DNA of 64,000 bases from Pigmentiphaga sp. (GCA_023228945.1 JALOAI010000001.1:310001-374000), one strand, 5' to 3'. Counted from the stretch's first letter, positions 7,947-17,695 are shown. Notes: generated from the letters alone by a model not told the origin. Numbers and translations are program-made.

Positions 7947-10352
7947 TCAAGGCAGCGCGTAGGCGATGATGTAGTCGCCCCGATCGGGAGACTGTCGCGC
8001 GCCTCCGGCATTGATCACGACGTATTGCTTGCCGGTATTGGGCGAGAGGTAGGTCATGGGGCCGGCCTGGCTGCCCACCGGCAGACGCGACTTCCAGATT
8101 TCTTCGCCGGTGGCGCTATCGAAGGCGCGCAGATAATAGTCCTGCGTACCGGCAAAGAACACCAGCCCGGATTGCGTGGCCAACGAAGGCCCCAGCGTCG
8201 GCATGCCGATGGGAATGGACAAACGCATGGGGATGTTCAGCGGGCCGGTTTCTTCCACGGTACCGACCGGCACCTGCCACACGATCTCACGCGTTTTGAG
8301 GTCGATGGCGGTCATCGTGCCGAAGGGCGGCTTCTGGCACGGAATGCCGAGTTGCGACAAGAAACGCTGGCGCATAGCCCCGAACGGCGTGCCTTCCATC
8401 GGGACGGCGCCCATCTCGATACCGCTGCTGTCTTCGGGCATTTCGTCGCGCGGTATCTGATAGTTGTACAGCCCCAGACGCATATCATTGACGAACATAT
8501 ACCCGGTGGTTGGATCCAGCGACACGCCGCCCCAGTTCATGCCGCCCAGCGAGCCGGGCATTTGTACCGCCGGCGTCAGGCCGGGCGGCGTGTAGATGCC
8601 GTCGGAGCGCGCGCCCTTGAACGTGATGCGGCACAACAATTGATCGAGCGGCGTGGCGCCCCACATATCGGATTCCACCAAGGTGGTATTGCCGATGGAG
8701 GGCATGCCCACCGAATAGGGTTGGGTGGGCGCGTACCACTCGCCCGGCAGCGTACCTTGCGGTACCGGCATCTCCCTGACCTCGGCCAAGGGCTCGCCGG
8801 TGGCGCGATTGAGCATGAAGATCTCGCCCTGCTTAGTGACCTGGATCAGCGCCGGATCGGTACCGCCTTGAGCATTGGGGATGTCGAACAGCAGCGGCTG
8901 GGCCGGAATGTCGAAGTCCCACAAGTCGTGATGGGTCATTTGAAAATGCCAGCGCACCCGGCCTGTGGCCGCTTCCACCGCGACCACGGAAGAAGCGTAG
9001 CGCTCTTCTTCCTCGGAACGGTTGGCTCCCCAGAAATCCGGCGTGGAGTTGCCCGTGGGCAAGTAGATCAGGCCGAGCTCGGGGTCAAAGGACATCGCCG
9101 CCCAGACGTTGGGCGAGCCGCGCGTATAGGTTTCGCCGTCGGGTGGCAGGCCGGTGATCTCGGGATTGCCGGCATCCCAGGCCCAGACCAGCTCGCCGGA
9201 GTGGACATCGAACGCCCGCACCACGCCGGAAGGCTCGTCGGTCGACCAGTTGTCCGCCACGCGCCCGCCGACCACCACGAGATCGTTGGCCACCAGCGGC
9301 GTGGACGTTTGCTGATACCAGCCGAAGGGTATCTCGCCCATTCCCACGGACAGATCCACCGTGCCTTGATCGCCGAAGTCGGCGCAGGGCTGGCCGTTGT
9401 CGGCGTTGATGGCGATCAGGCGGGCATCGAGCGTGGGCAGGAACAGGCGACGGGCGCAAGCGCCGGGCTGCGCGTCGTCGATCGTGATCGAGGCTGGCGC
9501 GTCCGTGGCTACGGTTTGCGCCTGTGCGCCTTCGTCTTCGTAATATGCCACGCCGCGGCACCGCTGCCAGTTGGGCGCGTCGGCCTTGGCATCGAAGCGC
9601 CAGCGTTCTTGGCCGCTATCGACGTCCAGGGCCAATACCTTGGAGTACGGCGTGCAAACATAAAGCGTATCGCCGATCTGCAACGGCGTGTTTTGGTCTT
9701 CGGCACCGGCGCCCGTGCTCTCGGGGATGTCGCCAGTGTGCGCCGTCCACGCCACCCGAAGCTCCCGCACATTATCGCGGTTGATCTGGTCGAGTGCCGC
9801 GAAGCGTTCGCCCATCGTCGTGCCGCCCCAGTAGCGCCATTCGGTTTGTTCCTGGCCCGCCGCGACGGGCTGTACCGAAGGCGCCGCCTGCGTGGGTGCA
9901 ATGATGGGTGCAAGCTGGAAGGCCTGGTAGCCGGTTACCGCCAGGGCCGCGACCAAGACCACGGCCGATCCCAGCCAGGCGATCTTGGCGGCCGGCTGGG
10001 CCGTGGGCCGCAACAACAGCGGATACACCAGGCAGACGAGCACGCTGAGGACGCCAAAGGCGAATAGCCGCGAGACCAGCGGCCAGAACTCGAGCCCGGC
10101 ATCCCACAAGGCCCACACCACCGTATAGGCCATGGTGGCGGCGTAAAGCCAGGCCCCCGCCCGCGAAAGCCGGAACAGCAGTACGGCGGATAGGACCAGC
10201 GGCACGCCCGCGACCAAGAAGTACCAGCTCCCGCCCCGCGCGATCAACACGGCGCCGCCCACCACCATGAAGACGCCGAAGAACAACACCAGAAAGGCAA
10301 CGATCCAAACCGGCCAGCGGGGTTTCACCGCGGGTTGGTAGCTTGCAGTCAT
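7947..10352 (-). CDS. gcd: Membrane-bound PQQ-dependent glucose dehydrogenase
   Basis: This 801-residue quinoprotein would oxidise glucose to gluconolactone in the periplasm and pass electrons to ubiquinone. Residues about 10-140 form five hydrophobic helices. The remainder is a PQQ beta-propeller with repeats such as LQIGDTLYVCTPYSKVLALDVDSGQERW and WGGVSLDPTTGYMFVND. The ATG at 10352 is chosen because AAGGAG lies seven bases upstream and the length then matches enterobacterial Gcd. No PQQ biosynthesis gene is seen in the window. The divergent neighbour looks like the PQQ receptor PqqU, so the enzyme may depend on scavenged cofactor. Confidence 0.93.
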   Translation of the reverse strand: MTASYQPAVKPRWPVWIVAFLVLFFGVFMVVGGAVLIARGGSWYFLVAGVPLVLSAVLLFRLSRAGAWLYAATMAYTVVWALWDAGLEFWPLVSRLFAFGVLSVLVCLVYPLLLRPTAQPAAKIAWLGSAVVLVAALAVTGYQAFQLAPIIAPTQAAPSVQPVAAGQEQTEWRYWGGTTMGERFAALDQINRDNVRELRVAWTAHTGDIPESTGAGAEDQNTPLQIGDTLYVCTPYSKVLALDVDSGQERWRFDAKADAPNWQRCRGVAYYEDEGAQAQTVATDAPASITIDDAQPGACARRLFLPTLDARLIAINADNGQPCADFGDQGTVDLSVGMGEIPFGWYQQTSTPLVANDLVVVGGRVADNWSTDEPSGVVRAFDVHSGELVWAWDAGNPEITGLPPDGETYTRGSPNVWAAMSFDPELGLIYLPTGNSTPDFWGANRSEEEERYASSVVAVEAATGRVRWHFQMTHHDLWDFDIPAQPLLFDIPNAQGGTDPALIQVTKQGEIFMLNRATGEPLAEVREMPVPQGTLPGEWYAPTQPYSVGMPSIGNTTLVESDMWGATPLDQLLCRITFKGARSDGIYTPPGLTPAVQMPGSLGGMNWGGVSLDPTTGYMFVNDMRLGLYNYQIPRDEMPEDSSGIEMGAVPMEGTPFGAMRQRFLSQLGIPCQKPPFGTMTAIDLKTREIVWQVPVGTVEETGPLNIPMRLSIPIGMPTLGPSLATQSGLVFFAGTQDYYLRAFDSATGEEIWKSRLPVGSQAGPMTYLSPNTGKQYVVINAGGARQSPDRGDYIIAYALP

Positions 10353-10520
10353 GAGTCGACTCCTTACCGAATTGACGAACGCAGAGCCTCGTTGTGCCGG
10401 TTCCACCCACCGGTCACGGCCCCGCTTCGGTGGCTTGGCCTGCCCCGATCCCGGGGACATGCCACAATCATCCCTATGGTATTGCCACTTACTGCTTTTC
10501 TCCACCGCTGGACATCGCTC
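10353..10520. promoter_or_regulatory. Divergent control region between gcd and the PqqU-like receptor gene
   Basis: These 168 bases separate two start codons on opposite strands and must contain both promoters. The gcd ribosome-binding site (AAGGAG on the minus strand) is visible next to 10352. No clear -35/-10 pair or operator was recognised. Alternative starts for the receptor also fall in this interval, for instance an ATG at about 10476. Confidence 0.5.
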
Positions 10521-12725
10521 ATGCGCATCCGTACGTTACCGTCGGGCCCGGAGGTCCGCTGCGCGATCCACACCGACCGTCGCATCCCGCCAACTGGAAT
10601 CGGCGACCTGGCAGGATGGTGCAAGGGTTCCCTGGCCGCCTATGCATTCCTCTCGGCGGTTCAGGCCCACGCCGCCGAGGCCCCCGCCGACGCCAACGTG
10701 CCCCAGCTGGACGCCACCACGGTCTCGCCGTCCCGCTACGAAACCTCGATCTGGGAAACGCCCGCCGCCGTCCACGTGGTGGGCCCCGAGGCCTTCGACG
10801 CCGGACTGGGCGTCAACCTCTCCGACGGCCTGGGCAGCGTACCCGGGGTGCAGGTGCAGAATCGCCAGAATTATGCCCAGGACCTGCAGATCATCATGCG
10901 CGGCTTCGGCGCCCGCTCCACTTTCGGCGTGCGCGGTTTGCGCCTGTATGTGGACGATATTCCCGCGACCATGCCCGACGGCCAGGGTCAAACCTCGCAC
11001 ATCGACCTCGCCTCGCTCGAGCGCATCGAAACGCTCAACGGCCCCTTCTCCGCACTGTACGGCAACGCCTCCGGCGGCGTGATACGGGTCTACACCGCGG
11101 CGGGCGAAGCGCCGCCTTCGGTATCGTTCGGCGCGGCGGGCGGCAGCAATGACGCCTTCCGCCTCAACCTCAAGGCGCAAGGCGCTCGCGATTCGGCCCA
11201 CGGCCTGCAAGACTACGTGCTCGGCGCGACGCATTTCGAAACCGCCGGCTACCGCGATCACAGCCGCGCCCGGCGCGATCTGGCGAACATGCGCCTGGGC
11301 TTCGTCCTGCCGGACGACAGCACGCTCAAGCTGGTGGGCAATTGGGTCGACGTACGGGCGCTCGACCCTTTGGGCCTCACTCGGGAACAGTACGAAAACG
11401 ACCCCTGGCAGGCGCCGCTGGCCGAACAATACAACACGCGCAAAACGGTGCGGCAGGGCCAGCTCGGCCTGGTATGGGACAAATCCCTGAACGCCGATAA
11501 CCGCCTGCGCCTGATGGCCTACGGCGGCCAGCGCGACACGCTGCAGTACCTCAGCGTTCCGCCCGCGCCGCAACAGAACAATCCCGGCCATGCCGGCGGG
11601 GTGATCGATCTCGGCCGCCGGTATGGCGGCGCGGAGCTGCGTCTCACCAGCGTCCAGCAATGGCTGGGCCGCGACGCCATCGTCGTGGCCGGCCTGGCCT
11701 ACGACCATATGGTGGACGACCGGCGTGGATATGAAAACTTCGTGGTGGAGAACGGCGTCACCCGGCTCGGTGTGCGCGGAGCCTTGCGGCGCGATGAACG
11801 CAATACCGTGCAAAGCCTGGATCCCTATCTCAACGTCTCGTGGTGGCTGACGCCGCGCTGGACCCTCGATCTCGGCCTGCGCCACAGCACGGTACGCTTC
11901 AGCGCCACCGACCATTACGTCGCACCCGGCAATGTCGACGACAGCGGCCAGACCCGATTTTCCGCCTGGTCGCCGTCGGCCGCCCTGCGTTGGCAGGCCA
12001 CGGGCGATACACAGCTTTACATTTCGGCGGGCCGCGGCTTTGAAACGCCGACCACCACCGAACTTGCCTATCGGCCCGATGGCAGCCCAGGCCTCAATTG
12101 GGATCTGCAGCCATCCCGCAGCACGCACTGGGAAATCGGCGCCAAACAGCGCACTCCAGGCGGCGGCCTTGCCACGATCGCCGCCTTCCGCATCGATACG
12201 CGCGACGAGATCGTCAACGCCGGCAGCAGCAATGGCCGAAGCAGCTTCCGCAACGCCGCTCGCACCCGGCGCACCGGCGTGGAGCTCGCCTGGAGCCAGC
12301 CTTTTGCCCGGCATGCGCTGCTGCAGATGGCTTACACCTGGATGCGCGCCGAGTTCCGCGGCTCCACGCCCGGCCTGGCGTTCGGCCATCGCCTGCCGGG
12401 GGTGCCGCAGCAAAGCGCCTACGCCTCGGTCGCCTGGGCGCCGGAGCGTGGCTGGCAGGCGGCGGCCGACCTGCTCTACCAGGGCAATATCGAAGTCAAC
12501 GACGCCAATAGCGACGCCGCCGGCGCCTATGCTTTGTTGGGTCTGCGCGCCGGTTACGTGTGGGATTGGCAGGACTGGGAATGGAATGCTTTCGTCCGCC
12601 TCGATAATGTGCTGGACAAAAACCATGTGGGCTCGGTGATCGTCAACGATGCCAACCAGCGCTTTTTTGAGCCGGCGCCAGGGCGGCAATGGGTGGTGGG
12701 CATCGGCGGCACCTGGCGGTTCTGA
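10521..12725 (+). CDS. pqqU: TonB-dependent outer membrane receptor, PqqU/YncD-like (PQQ uptake)
   Basis: This 734-residue protein is an outer-membrane TonB-dependent transporter. After a long N-terminal signal region ending near AVQAHA there is a plug domain (ETPAAVHVVGPEAF, NRQNYAQDLQI, GPFSALYGNASGG), and then a 22-strand-type barrel ending in the aromatic terminus GGTWRF. Many blocks match E. coli YncD/PqqU as I remember it, including MRGFGARST, LYVDDIPATMPDGQGQTS, AGRGFETPT and GSVIVNDANQR. PqqU imports the cofactor PQQ. Its position next to, and divergent from, a PQQ-dependent dehydrogenase strongly supports that role. The start is uncertain because the frame is open upstream; the ATG at 10521 gives a plausible signal peptide. 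Confidence 0.88.
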   Translation: MRIRTLPSGPEVRCAIHTDRRIPPTGIGDLAGWCKGSLAAYAFLSAVQAHAAEAPADANVPQLDATTVSPSRYETSIWETPAAVHVVGPEAFDAGLGVNLSDGLGSVPGVQVQNRQNYAQDLQIIMRGFGARSTFGVRGLRLYVDDIPATMPDGQGQTSHIDLASLERIETLNGPFSALYGNASGGVIRVYTAAGEAPPSVSFGAAGGSNDAFRLNLKAQGARDSAHGLQDYVLGATHFETAGYRDHSRARRDLANMRLGFVLPDDSTLKLVGNWVDVRALDPLGLTREQYENDPWQAPLAEQYNTRKTVRQGQLGLVWDKSLNADNRLRLMAYGGQRDTLQYLSVPPAPQQNNPGHAGGVIDLGRRYGGAELRLTSVQQWLGRDAIVVAGLAYDHMVDDRRGYENFVVENGVTRLGVRGALRRDERNTVQSLDPYLNVSWWLTPRWTLDLGLRHSTVRFSATDHYVAPGNVDDSGQTRFSAWSPSAALRWQATGDTQLYISAGRGFETPTTTELAYRPDGSPGLNWDLQPSRSTHWEIGAKQRTPGGGLATIAAFRIDTRDEIVNAGSSNGRSSFRNAARTRRTGVELAWSQPFARHALLQMAYTWMRAEFRGSTPGLAFGHRLPGVPQQSAYASVAWAPERGWQAAADLLYQGNIEVNDANSDAAGAYALLGLRAGYVWDWQDWEWNAFVRLDNVLDKNHVGSVIVNDANQRFFEPAPGRQWVVGIGGTWRF

Positions 12726-12749
12726 AGGCTGGTACCCGAACCGCTGCGC

Positions 12750-14153
12750 CTATGGCGCGGCGCCCGCACAGGCGGCCCTCAGATCGTCGGTATGCACCAT
12801 CAATTCACGGACTTCGCGCAGCGTCTGGTATTGATGCAATACTGAAAGCCACCGGGGCGCCTCCAGCAATAGATGCCACACGGGCCGCAGATCTTCCACC
12901 TTCACGCGGCGCGCCTCGGCCAGCACGCTTGCGAACTCCAGGCTCGCCACCGCGGATAGCAACTGCATCCGGCTCGCTGCCGTTAGCCATCGCGGCGCCG
13001 CCTTGGCCGGCGCGTCGCAGCAATACAGTACCTTGCTCGCCAAGGGCGGCACCGCGCGGCAAACTGGCAGGCCGCCGTCCTGGCCCAGCAACTGGCGCAA
13101 CGAGACACCGCTGACGGAAACTTCCCCCTGCCGGCTGGCAAAGGGATACACCGTTCCCTGGTCCGCCTGCGCCAAGCGATGCAGCCCTCTTCGCAAGCGT
13201 GGAAAGTCGGTGGTGGCCGCATCGATCGAAGCCTTCACCTCCACCAACAATTCGATATCCCAGACGCCGGCCCCGCCCATCGACCGTGCGCGCCGCAGCA
13301 GCACCACGTCCCATTCGCCCTTGGCCCGTTCCCCGCTGGTGCATAACGCGCCCGGCACACGCATCGACGTCACGATGCGATACCGCGGCGCCTTGCGGCT
13401 CTGCGCCGTATCGAGACGCTGCGCCAAAACCTCCAGTGCCTGTGCCGCATCCGCTTCGGCGGCGGCGCCGCGCCGCTGCGAGGCCCTGCCCTGTGCCAGC
13501 GCTTCGGCGCTGGCCGGAGCGGGACCTTGACGATCCCAAAGCTTTTGATACTCCTGGACCGCGCCATCCCTCGTCAACACCTCAAGACGCAGCAAATTGG
13601 CCAATGCGGGATTCTCCATCAAGCTGGCCACACTCGCCCCGGACGCCCTTTCCCCCATGAGGGCCAGACGCCGGGCGGTATCGCGCAGCAGGGGCCAGGC
13701 GCCCGAATCCGCAGCGGCATATAGCTTGGCCAGCAGCTCGCGCCGAGGCCCGGGCTGGACACGCTGCAGCTTGGCCGGATGGGCGATCGCACCGACGGCG
13801 GCCCGAACGCGCCGCCGGTCCTGGGCGGCATGCGCCGCCAACGAGGCATACTCGCGCACCCGGGAAAAACGATGGCGCAGCACCATCGCCTGAAAGACCG
13901 CGTCGCCCTGTTCCGGCCGCATGGCATCGCGGATCATTTGCGCCAGGGCTTCGAGGAATTGGCGCGCCAGGCCCGAGTCGGGTGTCTCGCCCCTCGCCCG
14001 CGCGAATCGGGCCTGTTCGATCGTGACCGCAAGCACCAGGGCCGGCGTGGGCGTGGACGCCGGCGTCAGCTCGGGTATCGCGGGCAGGCGATAACGGCGC
14101 GCCACGCTGCGCAATATCGTGTCGAGCAAAGGCGGGGATGGTGAGGACGGCAT
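12750..14153 (-). CDS. Hypothetical protein with a possible PD-(D/E)XK nuclease-like core
   Basis: I do not recognise this 467-residue protein by family name. The N-terminal half (about residues 30-215) is helical and Arg/Ala-rich. Near residue 227 there is RRGAAAEADAAQALEVLAQRL, then GEWDVVLL (Asp282), then LLVEVKAS (Glu305-x-Lys307). A helix with an early Glu followed by a D...ExK pair is the layout of PD-(D/E)XK nuclease folds, so a nuclease or nuclease-derived role is possible but unproven. It is convergent with the PqqU-like gene, with 24 bases between stops. The C-terminal part (about 330-460) has no motif I can name. GC content resembles the core genome. Confidence 0.6.
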   Translation of the reverse strand: MPSSPSPPLLDTILRSVARRYRLPAIPELTPASTPTPALVLAVTIEQARFARARGETPDSGLARQFLEALAQMIRDAMRPEQGDAVFQAMVLRHRFSRVREYASLAAHAAQDRRRVRAAVGAIAHPAKLQRVQPGPRRELLAKLYAAADSGAWPLLRDTARRLALMGERASGASVASLMENPALANLLRLEVLTRDGAVQEYQKLWDRQGPAPASAEALAQGRASQRRGAAAEADAAQALEVLAQRLDTAQSRKAPRYRIVTSMRVPGALCTSGERAKGEWDVVLLRRARSMGGAGVWDIELLVEVKASIDAATTDFPRLRRGLHRLAQADQGTVYPFASRQGEVSVSGVSLRQLLGQDGGLPVCRAVPPLASKVLYCCDAPAKAAPRWLTAASRMQLLSAVASLEFASVLAEARRVKVEDLRPVWHLLLEAPRWLSVLHQYQTLREVRELMVHTDDLRAACAGAAP

Positions 14154-14285
14154 GCCGCCAGGATACTCCGCGACGATGGTCCGCGATCTTTGCTCGCGCC
14201 CGCCTTGCCTTCACTTACGTTCTGGACCGTGCCCTGCGGGCTTACTCGGGCCGCCGCGCGGGACCTGCGCCTGGAGCATAACTTC

Positions 14286-15035
14286 TTACAAGGCGGGCCT
14301 GGCCGCGGCGACTTCGCGGGCGAAAGCCTCCAGCCCGGAAATGAAGGTTCTCGTGTAACGCATAAAGCTGGCGTCCAGCGGCACCACCGTACCGTTGTCC
14401 CAGCGCACGATGAATGCCTGGTTCGCCAGGACCGGGAGCGCCGCGGTCAGGCAAGGGAAATCGAGCGGACGAATCGACTGCACCCGCTCCTTCAGTTCCG
14501 CCGACCAGCGCTCCGAATCATCGGCGGGATACGGCGCGAACTCCATCGTCAGGAATCCCAGCATGGCGGCGACGACGGTATTGTAGGCATCGCGCAAATG
14601 CACGCCGTCAAATCCCGCCAGTTTCAGGGCGCGCAAAATGCCCTCGATCAAATCCGTACGCAAGCTCGAATTGGACACGAGATGAGCCCCGATCAATTGA
14701 GCCATGTTGGGGTGGCGCTTGAAGACCGCGCGGCATCGCATGAAAAGCGCGGTGAGCCATTCCTGCCAGGTAAGGTCGGCCTCGGGCGGGTTGATGCCTT
14801 CCATCACGCGATGCGACACCGCCGCCAGTAAATCGTCTTTGGTTCTGATGTGATGCTGGATCGTTGCCGGAAACACCCCGAGGCTACTCGCGACGTCTCG
14901 TATCTTGAGCGCATGCAGGCCGGATCGATCGATCAGCGCGATGGCGGCCTCCACGATCGCGTCCCGATGGATGTTTGCCTTGCCGCTCGGCCGCCCCGGA
15001 AGACGCTTGCCGTCGCCACTCTTCTTGCTTGCCAA
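14286..15035 (-). CDS. TetR family transcriptional regulator
   Basis: This 249-residue regulator has a basic N-terminal extension (GKRLPGRPSGKA). A TetR helix-turn-helix spans about residues 25-70 (AIVEAAIALIDRSGLHALKIRDVASSLGVFPATIQHHIRTKDDLLAAV). The C-terminal ligand domain is not recognisable as to inducer. It lies downstream of ggt and the Bug-family gene on the same strand, with 126 bases before its start. A 6-6-6 inverted repeat upstream of the Bug gene (17780-17797) is a natural candidate for its operator, but that link is inference. Confidence 0.88.
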   Translation of the reverse strand: MASKKSGDGKRLPGRPSGKANIHRDAIVEAAIALIDRSGLHALKIRDVASSLGVFPATIQHHIRTKDDLLAAVSHRVMEGINPPEADLTWQEWLTALFMRCRAVFKRHPNMAQLIGAHLVSNSSLRTDLIEGILRALKLAGFDGVHLRDAYNTVVAAMLGFLTMEFAPYPADDSERWSAELKERVQSIRPLDFPCLTAALPVLANQAFIVRWDNGTVVPLDASFMRYTRTFISGLEAFAREVAAARPAL

Positions 15036-15161
15036 GACTTTCCTCTAGCAGTTCATCATCGCCCCAGGTGCCAAGCGGCATCCTCTCGGCCGTTCGCATG
15101 CCAGGCCGAATCTCCGGACCTCCATGATTCTACCGCCGGCGTGGAACGCCGCCTGGAGAGC

Positions 15162-16718
15162 TCAGCCGGCCACCAGCCCTTCACGGCGAGGATCGGTGCC
15201 CCCGCGGTAACCGTCCTCCTCGCGGACAACGACTTGAGCGGCGCCGAAGCCGAGCAAGGAATCGTTGCTCCTGACGACGCGATGGCCGCGCGCGAGCAAA
15301 CCCTGGATGACGGCTTCGTTCGTTCCCTGCTCGATGGCGATTTCACCGGAGGCCAGGATACGCCATCGCGGTTGGGCACAAGCCTGCGTGGGGTCCATGC
15401 CGCGATCGAGCAGATGGTGGATGAGTTGTACATGGCCTTGCGGCTGCATGTCGGCCCCTATCAAGCCAAACGCCATGAGGTCTTGCCCACGGGCTTTGAC
15501 GAACCCGGGAATGATGGTATGGAACGGCCTCTTGCCGCCGGCCACCACATTGGGATGAGCGGGCGTCATGCTAAACCCCCAGCCGCGATTCTGCATGCAG
15601 ATGCCGGTGCCCGGAACCACCACGCCTGAGCCAAACGGCGTATAGGTGGATTGGATGAACGACACCATCTGGCCTTCGGCATCGGCCGCCGCCACGTAAA
15701 CCGTATCGCCGCGGTGTGGCGTGCCTATCGTTGCGGCGTGCGTGCGCTTGACATCGATCGTTCGCGCCCTTGCCTCCAGATAATCCGGATGCAGGAGCTG
15801 GCGGCTGTCGTAGGCCATATGGGCGGGATCGCCAACATAATGGTAAAGATCGGCAAAGGCCAACTTCATCGCTTCGATCTGGAGATGCGCAGCCTCGGCC
15901 GGATCCCGTGCGGCAAGGTCGAAATGCTCCAGAATGCCAAGCGCCGACAGAGCCGCGATCCCTTGTCCGTTCGGCGGCAGCTCGTATAGCTCGTGGCCTT
16001 TGTAGCCCAGGGAGATCGGTTCAAGCCACTCCGGCTCGTAATCGGCCAAATCAGGCGCGCGCAGGGCCGCGCCGTGCGCCGCCGCATGCCACAGCATCCT
16101 CTGCGCGATTTCGCCTTCGTAGAAATCCCTGCCGGCGCTCGCGGCGATCTTTTGCAAGGTGTCGGCGGCCCCTGGCAACTGGAACGTCTCGCCCGCCGCG
16201 GGGGGTTTCCCCTTCGGACAAAAGACCTCTTTGAATCCGGGCTGATCGGCTACCGCGGGCACGGTACGCGCGAACATTTCGGCCAACAAAGGCCCCACTT
16301 CAAAGCCTTCGCGGGCAAGGCTGATGGCCGGGCCAGCGAGGCTCTGCAGCGGCAGACGGCCGAACCGCGCCGACATGGCCTGCCAGGCGCCAACCACACC
16401 GGGCACCGTGACCGCGTCCCAACCGTGCCTGGGAATCACGCCCCCATGGCGCTCCTGGAAATAGCCTGCGGTCCAAGCCCGCGGCGAGCGCCCCGAGCCA
16501 TTCAAACCATGTAGCCGCCCTTTTGCCGAAATGATGGCAAACGCATCGCCGCCGATGCCACACGCCATGGGCTCGACAATGGTCAGGGCCATGGCCGCGG
16601 CGAGTGCCGCGTCCACGGCATTGCCGCCCATGCGAAGGATCTCCTGCCCCGCCTTCGACGCGAGATGATGGGAGCTGCAAACAACGTTCGGAATCACGCG
16701 CGTTGTGGCGGCGTTCAT
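15162..16718 (-). CDS. ggt: Gamma-glutamyltransferase family protein
   Basis: The 518-residue protein belongs to the N-terminal nucleophile gamma-glutamyltransferase family, which cleaves gamma-glutamyl amides such as glutathione after self-processing. The auto-cleavage site and nucleophile are visible as GDTVYVAAAD, with Thr339. The N-terminal landmarks SSHHLASKAGQEILRMGGNAVDAALA and GIGGDAFAI are also present. No obvious signal peptide is seen, so it may act in the cytoplasm, like several actinobacterial and Alcaligenaceae paralogs. The ATG at 16718 overlaps the stop of the upstream Bug-family gene (ATGA), indicating an operon and translational coupling. Confidence 0.9.
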   Translation of the reverse strand: MNAATTRVIPNVVCSSHHLASKAGQEILRMGGNAVDAALAAAMALTIVEPMACGIGGDAFAIISAKGRLHGLNGSGRSPRAWTAGYFQERHGGVIPRHGWDAVTVPGVVGAWQAMSARFGRLPLQSLAGPAISLAREGFEVGPLLAEMFARTVPAVADQPGFKEVFCPKGKPPAAGETFQLPGAADTLQKIAASAGRDFYEGEIAQRMLWHAAAHGAALRAPDLADYEPEWLEPISLGYKGHELYELPPNGQGIAALSALGILEHFDLAARDPAEAAHLQIEAMKLAFADLYHYVGDPAHMAYDSRQLLHPDYLEARARTIDVKRTHAATIGTPHRGDTVYVAAADAEGQMVSFIQSTYTPFGSGVVVPGTGICMQNRGWGFSMTPAHPNVVAGGKRPFHTIIPGFVKARGQDLMAFGLIGADMQPQGHVQLIHHLLDRGMDPTQACAQPRWRILASGEIAIEQGTNEAVIQGLLARGHRVVRSNDSLLGFGAAQVVVREEDGYRGGTDPRREGLVAG

Positions 16719-17695
16719 CACTTTTTTTCCGTGCCCTCGACGTCCGCGACCACCGGGGCCCACAAGGCATACTCGTCGATGACGGTCTGCTGCAGTGCTT
16801 CGGCCGGCAAGTAGTGCGAAATGAGCCCCACTTTGTTGATCGCATCCTGCGCGGCCGCGGATTGCATGGCAACACGAAGCGCTTCGCTCAGCTTTGCGAC
16901 GGCTTCGGCCGGCGCTCCCTTTGGCATGAACACGCCCAGCGGATTGTCCGATTGAATGTCGGGATAGCCCAGCTCGGCCAGCGTTGGCACGTCGGGAAAA
17001 CGTTCAAGGCGCTTGGTGCCGGCGGAGGCCAGGACCTTCAGCCCTCCGCTCTGCACCTGCGAAATCACCGGAGCGACGCTATCGAACATGTATTGGGTTT
17101 GGCCCCCCAGCAAGCCGACCAGCGCCGGCGCGCTACCGTTGTACGGAACATGCACCGCCTTGGCGCCAAGCCCGGCATTCAGCAGTTCTCCTTCGAGGTG
17201 GGCCGATGAGTTCTGGCCCTGCGAACCAAAGCTCAGCGCGTCACCCTTCTCGCGCAGGGTTTTGGCCAGGTCTTCGAAAGTGTCGATGCCTGAATCCGAT
17301 TTGACGACCAGAATATGCGGTGTGATCGCCACGCCGCCCACGGCGACGAGATCTTCCCGCAGATCCGGCAGATCGGAGAACTGTTGGCTCGAACCCGCGA
17401 TCGCGATATTCGATACCGCGATCAAGCCCATCGTGTAACCGTCCGGTTCGGCGTTGGCCAGATAGCGATAGCCGAGCGTGGAACCCGCTCCGGGCTTGTT
17501 CTCGACGTACACGGGAGCCCCCAGAGCGGTTTCGATTTCGTTGGCGAGCAGTCGTGCCAGCGTATCGCCCGCGCCGCCTGGAGCGGCGCTGACCACCAGA
17601 CGAACCGGCTTGGCCGGGAAGGCGGCCTGCGCCGCGACCGGGCCAGAGGCGAAGGCGGACAAGGCAACGATAAAGGGAACGGCAAGTTTGAGCAT
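16718..17695 (-). CDS. Bug-family tripartite tricarboxylate-type solute-binding protein
   Basis: This 325-residue periplasmic binding protein starts with a signal peptide (MLKLAVPFIVALSAFASGPVAAQA). The Bug signatures follow: FPAKPVRLVVSAAPGGAGDTLARLLA, ENKPGAGSTLGYRYLANAEPDGYT and LSFGSQGQNSSAHLEGELL. Such proteins bind carboxylates or amino-acid-like ligands. TctA/TctB membrane partners are not nearby, which is usual for orphan Bug genes in Alcaligenaceae. Coupling to ggt suggests a gamma-glutamyl compound or related ligand, which is inference. Confidence 0.92.
   Translation of the reverse strand: MLKLAVPFIVALSAFASGPVAAQAAFPAKPVRLVVSAAPGGAGDTLARLLANEIETALGAPVYVENKPGAGSTLGYRYLANAEPDGYTMGLIAVSNIAIAGSSQQFSDLPDLREDLVAVGGVAITPHILVVKSDSGIDTFEDLAKTLREKGDALSFGSQGQNSSAHLEGELLNAGLGAKAVHVPYNGSAPALVGLLGGQTQYMFDSVAPVISQVQSGGLKVLASAGTKRLERFPDVPTLAELGYPDIQSDNPLGVFMPKGAPAEAVAKLSEALRVAMQSAAAQDAINKVGLISHYLPAEALQQTVIDEYALWAPVVADVEGTEKK

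Noticed and set aside
7899..10067. Long open frame (about 720 codons) on the plus strand opposite gcd
   Set aside because: It is the antisense shadow of the GC-rich gcd gene: the minus strand encodes clear PQQ-propeller motifs and this frame has none.
10536..12689. Long open frame (about 717 codons) antisense to the PqqU-like gene
   Set aside because: It has no domain motif and a His/Ala/Arg-rich shadow composition; the plus strand matches a known receptor.
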